The notes below the pieces were generated by a model. That model saw nothing but the letters and a program-made list of their open reading frames with translations. It had not been told where the DNA came from and searched no databases. From Tepidanaerobacter sp. DTU063 (GTDB lineage: Bacteria > Bacillota > Thermosediminibacteria > Thermosediminibacterales > Tepidanaerobacteraceae), in the NCBI GenBank assembly GCA_001512695.1, contig LFSJ01000187.1, positions 6,702-47,145 on the forward strand: 40,444 bases of DNA. The letters run 5' to 3'. A program made the position numbers and the translations under genes. Each line of letters opens with the position of its first letter. Position 1 is the stretch's first letter. Below are positions 35,947 through 40,444 of this stretch, one piece after another.

Positions 35947-36657
35947 ATGGAACAACATCAAAGCTTAAATGAGAGAGTAATGAACATAAAACATGATACC
36001 GAAGAGATAAATCGCCTGATAGAAGAGTACAAGCCCTTTATAGCATCAACGGTAGAACAACACCTGGCCAGGTACGTGGAATACGGCATTGACGATGAAC
36101 TGAGCATTGCACTCATGGCCTTTCACGAAGCCATTGAAAAGTATGACATAAAAAAGGGCAATTTTTTATCCTTTGCAAAGATGACCATAAAGAACCGGCT
36201 CATAGATCACTATAGAAAAGAACAAAAAATAATGGGACCGGTAGTTTACGTAGAGCAGGCCAAAGAGCAGGATGATGAAGAATTATTGAATCTCTACGTG
36301 GATGAATCGATAAAGGAGTATACAGAGGCGCAAAAAAGTGAGCTGAGGAGGCTGGAACTTCAAGAAATCAAGAAGGAGCTCGCAAAGTGGGGCCTTAGCT
36401 TTGCCGACGTGGCCAAAAGCTCGCCCAAACAGGAAGGCACTCGTCGCACGTACCTTGCAGCTATAGATTTTATTATGAAGAGCCCTGAATTAATTGATAT
36501 AATTAAAAATAAAAAGTACCTGCCGGTGGAAAAAATCGCTGCAGGCCTTAAAATACCCCGTAAGCGAATAGAAAGAGGCCGAAATTATATAATAGCAGCG
36601 GTGTTGATTTTATCGGGGGATTACCAATTTATAAACGAGTACATCAAGTGGAGGTGA
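35947..36657 (+). CDS. sigI: RNA polymerase sigma-I factor
   Basis: This 236-residue product of the SigI group has a sigma-2-like N-terminal half (SIALMAFHEAIEKYDIKKGN, then FLSFAKMTIKNRLIDHYRKE) and the SigI-specific C-terminal domain (KKYLPVEKIAAGLKIPRKRIERGRNYIIAAVLILSGDYQFINEYI). SigI directs heat-shock or cell-envelope/polysaccharide-related genes in Bacillus and Clostridium. The anti-sigma factor RsgI is the next gene, starting 5 bases after the sigI stop and sharing the GGAGGTGA region. I do not see a clear SigI-type autoregulatory promoter upstream. ATG 35947 has GGGG 5 bases before it. Confidence 0.93.
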   Translation: MEQHQSLNERVMNIKHDTEEINRLIEEYKPFIASTVEQHLARYVEYGIDDELSIALMAFHEAIEKYDIKKGNFLSFAKMTIKNRLIDHYRKEQKIMGPVVYVEQAKEQDDEELLNLYVDESIKEYTEAQKSELRRLELQEIKKELAKWGLSFADVAKSSPKQEGTRRTYLAAIDFIMKSPELIDIIKNKKYLPVEKIAAGLKIPRKRIERGRNYIIAAVLILSGDYQFINEYIKWR

Positions 36658-36662
36658 TAACA

Positions 36663-37892
36663 TTGAAAGCCATAGTTGTAGACATTGACGGAGATTATTT
36701 GATTGTGGCAAATAGCAGGGGCGACTTCATAAGAATATACAATGATTATCCCGGCTGCCAGGTGGGCGACGAGATAACGGTCAGGGAAACCAAAGCAGGA
36801 TTTTTCGGCTCAATGTTATCATCTTTCGCCAAAAAGAAGGCCTTGGTCGTTGCGGCATGTTTTATGCTTATGCTTATCACTTCTTACGGTGTGTACGGCT
36901 ATTTAAATCCGGTAACCTACGTAACGATAGACATCAATCCCAGTGTTGAGTTTTCATTAAACAGGTATGACCTGGTAAGGGATGTTTGTGCCCTGAACGA
37001 AGACGGCAAGATTATCATAGGGGACGGCCGTGAATATAAGAATATGAAATTTGATAAGGCATTAAATTTGCTCCTTTCAAGGGCTGTTGAGGCTGAGTTT
37101 TTGAATGAAGATGCCAATACTGTAATGCTTACCGTATCAAGTGTAAAGGATTCTACTTCATCTAACAAAAAACAGCAGTTGCAGGAAATTGCGGAAAAGC
37201 AATTGCACAAGGTGATTGAAAGGGAAGAGGAGAGCAGTTCTTTGCGGACAGAGCAGGCCACGAAGGGGCTTGCAACCGAAGAGACTTCCGCCCAAGGTAC
37301 AAATAAGAGAAGTATAAAAATCATAGTGGAGAATACAACGTATGAGAAGCACCAGGAAGCCAAAAGGATGGCCATATCCCAGGGAAAACTTGTGTTATAC
37401 GAGAAATTGAAAAGAGTCAAGCCTGATGTTGCCCTGGAACATATCAAGGAGACCCCAGTGGGCCAGATACTAAAGGAATTAGAAAAAATAGGGCCAAAAG
37501 ACAAACCCGGCCCCGAATCAAGGCCAAGTACTAACCGCGATGATAAAAGACAGGGCAATGACAAAAAAGAAGTTATGAATCATGGCCAACTGCATTCAGA
37601 AAAAATAAGAGAGCAAAAAGACCATAGAAGTGAACAAATGGAGAAAATACAAAAGGAGCAAAAGAATAAAATAAAGGATAAAATTAAAGAAGTAAATGAG
37701 AAAATTAAAGATGCGAAGGACCAATTAAAGGAAGCCTTAAAAGAGACTAGAGAGAAAGGCAAAGACTTAAAAGAAGAAAAAGCAAGAAAGAAGGAAAACA
37801 CGAACGAAAAAGGAAAACAGAAAGAGAAGTCGAATGATAACAGGAAATCTAAACAATGGGATAAAGAGAGCAAATATCGTCGAAAGGATTGA
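36663..37892 (+). CDS. rsgI: Anti-sigma-I factor RsgI with lysine/glutamate-rich tail
   Basis: The product has 409 residues. Residues 1 to about 45 form the cytoplasmic RsgI N-terminal domain that binds SigI. One membrane helix spans about 58-80 (KKKALVVAACFMLMLITSYG). Just outside is TIDINPSVEFSLNRYDLV, whose Asn92-Pro93 matches the conserved RsgI self-cleavage site. The extracellular part then runs through about residue 280 and ends in a roughly 130-residue, extremely charged Lys/Glu/Arg helix, with no carbohydrate-binding module of the Clostridium thermocellum kind. The sensed signal is thus probably not a polysaccharide bound by a CBM (inference). TTG 36663 has GGAGG 8 bases upstream. Confidence 0.9.
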   Translation: MKAIVVDIDGDYLIVANSRGDFIRIYNDYPGCQVGDEITVRETKAGFFGSMLSSFAKKKALVVAACFMLMLITSYGVYGYLNPVTYVTIDINPSVEFSLNRYDLVRDVCALNEDGKIIIGDGREYKNMKFDKALNLLLSRAVEAEFLNEDANTVMLTVSSVKDSTSSNKKQQLQEIAEKQLHKVIEREEESSSLRTEQATKGLATEETSAQGTNKRSIKIIVENTTYEKHQEAKRMAISQGKLVLYEKLKRVKPDVALEHIKETPVGQILKELEKIGPKDKPGPESRPSTNRDDKRQGNDKKEVMNHGQLHSEKIREQKDHRSEQMEKIQKEQKNKIKDKIKEVNEKIKDAKDQLKEALKETREKGKDLKEEKARKKENTNEKGKQKEKSNDNRKSKQWDKESKYRRKD

Positions 37893-37897
37893 GACAA

Positions 37898-38275
37898 ATG
37901 CAAAAAACCTTTTTTGAAAAAACGGGATCTGGAAAGCATGTAATAGAAGCCGTGGTCACTAGAACCTGTGAGGGAATCAACATTTATATAGGCGGTGGTG
38001 AAAAATCTCATATAGGCGCTATCGTTGTGAGTCAACCTCGTTACAGTTTGAAAGGAGATGGGACGATTAGCTGCACCACGTCGGTTTTTAATATAGTTGG
38101 CCACAAAGATGACATAATCGCCATACCCCTTGCTGAAAAGCTGTGCAAAAAAACTGGACAAGTCGTTGTAGTATGCGCTGGTGTCCATGTTGACAATGCC
38201 ACTTTAGAAGATATAAAAAAGCTAGAAAAAAATGGGGAGGAGTTAACTGAAAAGCTACTAAAGAAGTTTGACTGA
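37898..38275 (+). CDS. LpdD-like prenylated-flavin chaperone
   Basis: The 125-residue product matches proteins found beside UbiD-type decarboxylases (LpdD/BsdD-like; prenyl-FMN chaperone): GKHVIEAVVTRTCEGINIYIGGGEKSHIGA, VSQPRYSLKGDG, TSVFNIVGHKDDIIAIPLAEKLCKKTGQVVVVCAGVHVDNAT. A UbiD-family gene lies 1 kb downstream, supporting a role in maturing it. ATG 37898 begins 5 bases after the rsgI stop; TTG 37889 overlaps it. Because of this tight joint it is probably transcribed with sigI-rsgI, which is unexpected. No UbiX (prenyl-FMN synthase) gene is in the window. Confidence 0.85.
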   Translation: MQKTFFEKTGSGKHVIEAVVTRTCEGINIYIGGGEKSHIGAIVVSQPRYSLKGDGTISCTTSVFNIVGHKDDIIAIPLAEKLCKKTGQVVVVCAGVHVDNATLEDIKKLEKNGEELTEKLLKKFD

Positions 38276-38310
38276 TTCACTTTCTCGCCCAGCCTGAAGG
38301 GAGCTTGAAT

Positions 38311-38373
38311 ATGTACAAAAGTCTCACAGAATTTAAGTTTCTAAAGGATATCGTCAAACAATGTAGAATATAG
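38311..38373 (+). pseudogene. 20-codon ORF, possible remnant of a UbiD N-terminus
   Basis: ATG 38311 has AAGGGAG at 38297-38303 with ideal spacing. The short product MYKSLTEFKFLKDIVKQCRI resembles the first residues of UbiD-type decarboxylases (YxxLxxFxxLL...RI). Translation stops at TAG 38371-38373 and no continuation is recognisable in other frames. It may be the leftover of a deleted ubiD copy, or a real small ORF. The rest of 38374-38511 shows nothing I can identify. Confidence 0.3.
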
Positions 38374-38511
38374 GACAATACCTCCGAAGCTTATAAGCGT
38401 ACCCCGTTTTTAAGAAGAACGGCAAAAATAACAAGATATTTAAGGCCCGGCACAGTAAATGTCGGCAGAAAAATAAATATTAAATAATTATAAAAATGAG
38501 GGGGTTTAGGG

Positions 38512-38976
38512 ATGGCCGTAGAACTGGACGAATTGGATCACAAAATACTGGAGCTTTTAACTAAGGATGGGCGTATGTCCTATGCGGAAATAGGCAGACT
38601 ACTAAATCTTTCTAGGGTTTCAGTTAGGGAGCGAGTCAATAAACTGGTTGACAATGGAGTTATCGAACATTTTACTATTATAATCAATCCGGTTAAAGTG
38701 GGCTACAGGCTATCGGTGTTTTTCGAAATTTCGGTCAATCCCAACAAACTTCTTGAAGTTGCGGAAGCTTTGGCAGCTCACAAGTGTGTTCAATCTGTAA
38801 ACCAAATGACGGGGCCAAGCACGCTCCACGTCCATGCATGTTTAATTGATAACAATCATTTACAATCTTTCATGAAGGATTCCATATACAATTTGCCGGG
38901 AGTTAATTCAGTAAATAGCTATGTTCTTCTTCGCGGCTTTAAAACTAAAAGGGGCGGCATAAAAATAGGAATCTAG
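38512..38976 (+). CDS. Lrp/AsnC-family transcriptional regulator
   Basis: The product has 154 residues. The N-terminal winged helix is LDELDHKILELLTKDGRMSYAEIGRLLNLSRVSVRERVNKL. The C-terminal RAM/effector domain (VFFEISVNPNKLLEVAEALAAHKCV, then YNLPGVNSVNSYVLL) follows. ATG 38512 has GAGGGGG upstream. Members respond to amino acids or small acids. Its place between the LpdD-like gene and ubiD suggests it controls the decarboxylase genes (inference). Confidence 0.93.
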   Translation: MAVELDELDHKILELLTKDGRMSYAEIGRLLNLSRVSVRERVNKLVDNGVIEHFTIIINPVKVGYRLSVFFEISVNPNKLLEVAEALAAHKCVQSVNQMTGPSTLHVHACLIDNNHLQSFMKDSIYNLPGVNSVNSYVLLRGFKTKRGGIKIGI

Positions 38977-39006
38977 ATACATCGAGATCTAAAGGCTGCT
39001 CATACC

Positions 39007-39060
39007 GGTTGCCCTAATAATCAAGCATTGTTAGGATTTTTAGGGCAACCTTTATTTTTT
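39007..39060 (+). terminator. Terminator after the Lrp-type gene
   Basis: GGTTGCCCTAA (39007-39017) and TTAGGGCAACC (39040-39050) form a perfect 11-bp stem followed by TTTATTTTTTT. Confidence 0.85.
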
Positions 39061-39257
39061 TGGAATTGCATTCTGCATACACCCTAACATTGTAAGAAAA
39101 ATAGCTTCAAACTAAGTGAAAGTCAGTACAATGTAAATAGGAAAAACCCCGCTAATTGCAGAATATATCAAGCGTTGAGTATGGCGGGGGGTGAAATGTA
39201 GGAATAATTGGCGAAATAATTGTAAAATGCTAAAAAATTTGAGGAGGTATGAGTAAC

Positions 39258-40444
39258 ATGGCAAAGGACCTGAGGCATTATTTAAATAAAGTGAAAGAAG
39301 AAATGCCGGAAAACTATATTGAAATTGAAAAAGAAGTTGATCCTAAGTTTGAGATTGTCGCAATTCAACAAAAGCTAGAAGACGAAGACAGATATCCGAT
39401 TCTTCGCTTTAAGAATGTAAAAAACCTATACGGCGAACCGAGTGGCTTTGAAGTAGTAACTAATGTTTTTGCCCATCGAAAGAACTGTGCACTGGCCTTA
39501 GACTTGTCAAAAGATCAGTGGAGGATGGAGACAAGCCTGGAGTATGCCCGCAGGGCTAACGATTTGATCAAACCGGTGATTGTAGACAAGTCTGAAGCAC
39601 CGTGTAAGGAAGTAATAATGACAGGGGACGAAGTGGACTTATACAAACTGCCTGTGCAAACACATCATGAAATGGACGGCATGCCCTATCTTCCCGATGC
39701 TGTAGTCGCCGCTGACCCTGACACCGGGATTTACAACTCATCACACCATCGCATGATCATTGCCGGGAAAGATGAATCAAGAATCTGGATGAGTCCCAGA
39801 CATCTTTGGAACTATTTTATTAGAGCCGAAGAAAGAGGAGAACCCTTACCCATTGCCCATGTGTTGGGCCACCATCCCGGTTTCTTCTTGGGTTCAGAAT
39901 CAATACTGCCAATAACTACCGACGAATATGAAGTTATTGGTGGTATTTTACAGGAGCCATTGAGATTAGTTCCATCCGAAACCTATGGTGAACGACTCAT
40001 GGTTCCCGCTGATGCGGAGATTGTCATCGAAGGTGAAATTTTGCCTAACTGCAGAGCTCCGGAAGGGCCCTTTGGTGAGTTTACCGGTTACTATGGACCT
40101 CAGCGCTGGTCTCCGGTTGTAAAAATTAAAGCTATTACTCACCGCAAGAATCCAATATTCCTGAACATTTTATGCGGTCATCCTGATACCTGGCTTTTAG
40201 GCGGCATTGCCAAAGAAGCATGTCTCTATGAAGAGTTAAGACGCGTTTGCCCCGGTGTTACAGCGGTCCACCTTCCTACTACCGGAACATGCCGTTTCCA
40301 TGCTTATGTTGCCATCAAACAGAGGTTTAATGGAGAGGCGAAAGTGGCCGGCATAGCTACAATACCCCATCACGATATAGTTAAACATATTGTAGTTGTT
40401 GATGACGATATTGACCCCTTTGATGAAAAGCAAGTGCTTTGGGC
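39258..40444 (+). CDS. UbiD-family decarboxylase, 3' end outside window
   Basis: 395 residues are visible and the frame is open at the window end. UbiD enzymes use prenylated FMN and a divalent metal to decarboxylate or carboxylate aromatic and alpha,beta-unsaturated acids. Active-site residues line up with Fdc1: N160 and R165 (IYNSSHHRMII), H182 (SPRHLWNYF), and the Glu pair E269/E274 in APEGPFGEFTGYYG, the catalytic E277/E282 of Fdc1. The N-terminus MAKDLRHYLNKVKEEMPENYIEIEKEVDP is normal for the family. Start ATG 39258 has GAGGAGG upstream. The upstream leader is about 190 bases after a terminator and includes a CCCCGC/GCGGGG inverted repeat (39147-39152/39184-39189). An Lrp-type regulator and LpdD-like chaperone precede it. 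Confidence 0.94.
   Translation, partial: MAKDLRHYLNKVKEEMPENYIEIEKEVDPKFEIVAIQQKLEDEDRYPILRFKNVKNLYGEPSGFEVVTNVFAHRKNCALALDLSKDQWRMETSLEYARRANDLIKPVIVDKSEAPCKEVIMTGDEVDLYKLPVQTHHEMDGMPYLPDAVVAADPDTGIYNSSHHRMIIAGKDESRIWMSPRHLWNYFIRAEERGEPLPIAHVLGHHPGFFLGSESILPITTDEYEVIGGILQEPLRLVPSETYGERLMVPADAEIVIEGEILPNCRAPEGPFGEFTGYYGPQRWSPVVKIKAITHRKNPIFLNILCGHPDTWLLGGIAKEACLYEELRRVCPGVTAVHLPTTGTCRFHAYVAIKQRFNGEAKVAGIATIPHHDIVKHIVVVDDDIDPFDEKQVLW

Noticed and set aside
39147-39189. CCCCGC/GCGGGG inverted repeat in the ubiD leader as a riboswitch
   Set aside because: Only a 6-bp stem with a 31-base loop and no T-run; it does not match any riboswitch pattern I know.

Overview
The window looks like the chromosome of a low-GC, Gram-positive anaerobe of the class Clostridia, probably a thermophile related to Thermosediminibacterales or Tepidanaerobacter. 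That placement is inferred from gene content: SigI/RsgI, a YwlE-type arginine phosphatase, an ECF S component beside type III pantothenate kinase, the rpmE-DUF1385-prfA-prmC-sua5-ywlE-rpiB-glyA-upp order, and frequent TTG/GTG starts behind strong AGGAGG sites. I see no rRNA, tRNA, CRISPR array, transposase or phage genes. Nearly all genes are on the + strand; one oxidoreductase is on the - strand.

Layout. 1-2763: the 3' part of a D-2-hydroxyacid dehydrogenase, a CdaR/PucR-type regulator and a half-size AbrB-family membrane protein. 2878-5331: hpt and ftsH. 5332-5913: a non-coding stretch holding the first copy of a large hairpin repeat. 5914-10159: a small DMT-type membrane protein, an ArsR regulator, an ECF S component with coaX, dusB and an unrecognised HTVEH protein. 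10187-11317 (-): a Gfo/Idh/MocA oxidoreductase. 11470-14014: a three-gene operon of an HTH regulator, a protein of the family annotated quinate 5-dehydrogenase, and a homologue of cyanobacterial acyl-ACP reductase that keeps the catalytic cysteine. 14124-22285: an MFS transporter, a fused MEMO-AMMECR1 protein, proBA, a peroxiredoxin under a PerR-like box, the AmmeMemoRadiSam radical SAM enzyme, and a second MFS gene that appears to start at ATA.

22440-35741: a translation, nucleotide-salvage and cell-wall precursor block: rpmE, DUF1385, prfA, prmC, (second copy of the hairpin repeat), sua5, ywlE, rpiB, glyA, upp, a soluble chemoreceptor, dCMP deaminase, a TagO/WecA-like transferase, wecB and a uracil/xanthine permease. 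35947-40444: sigI-rsgI, followed without a gap by an LpdD-like prenyl-flavin chaperone, an Lrp/AsnC regulator and a UbiD-family decarboxylase cut by the window end.

The most unusual item is the repeat at about 5410-5773 and 25782-25990. Both copies share an approximately 90-nt core. The arms around it differ in sequence between copies, yet each left arm is complementary to its own right arm. In one aligned helix three base pairs changed on both sides. This is the pattern expected of a structured RNA or a hairpin DNA element under selection for folding. I know no name for it.
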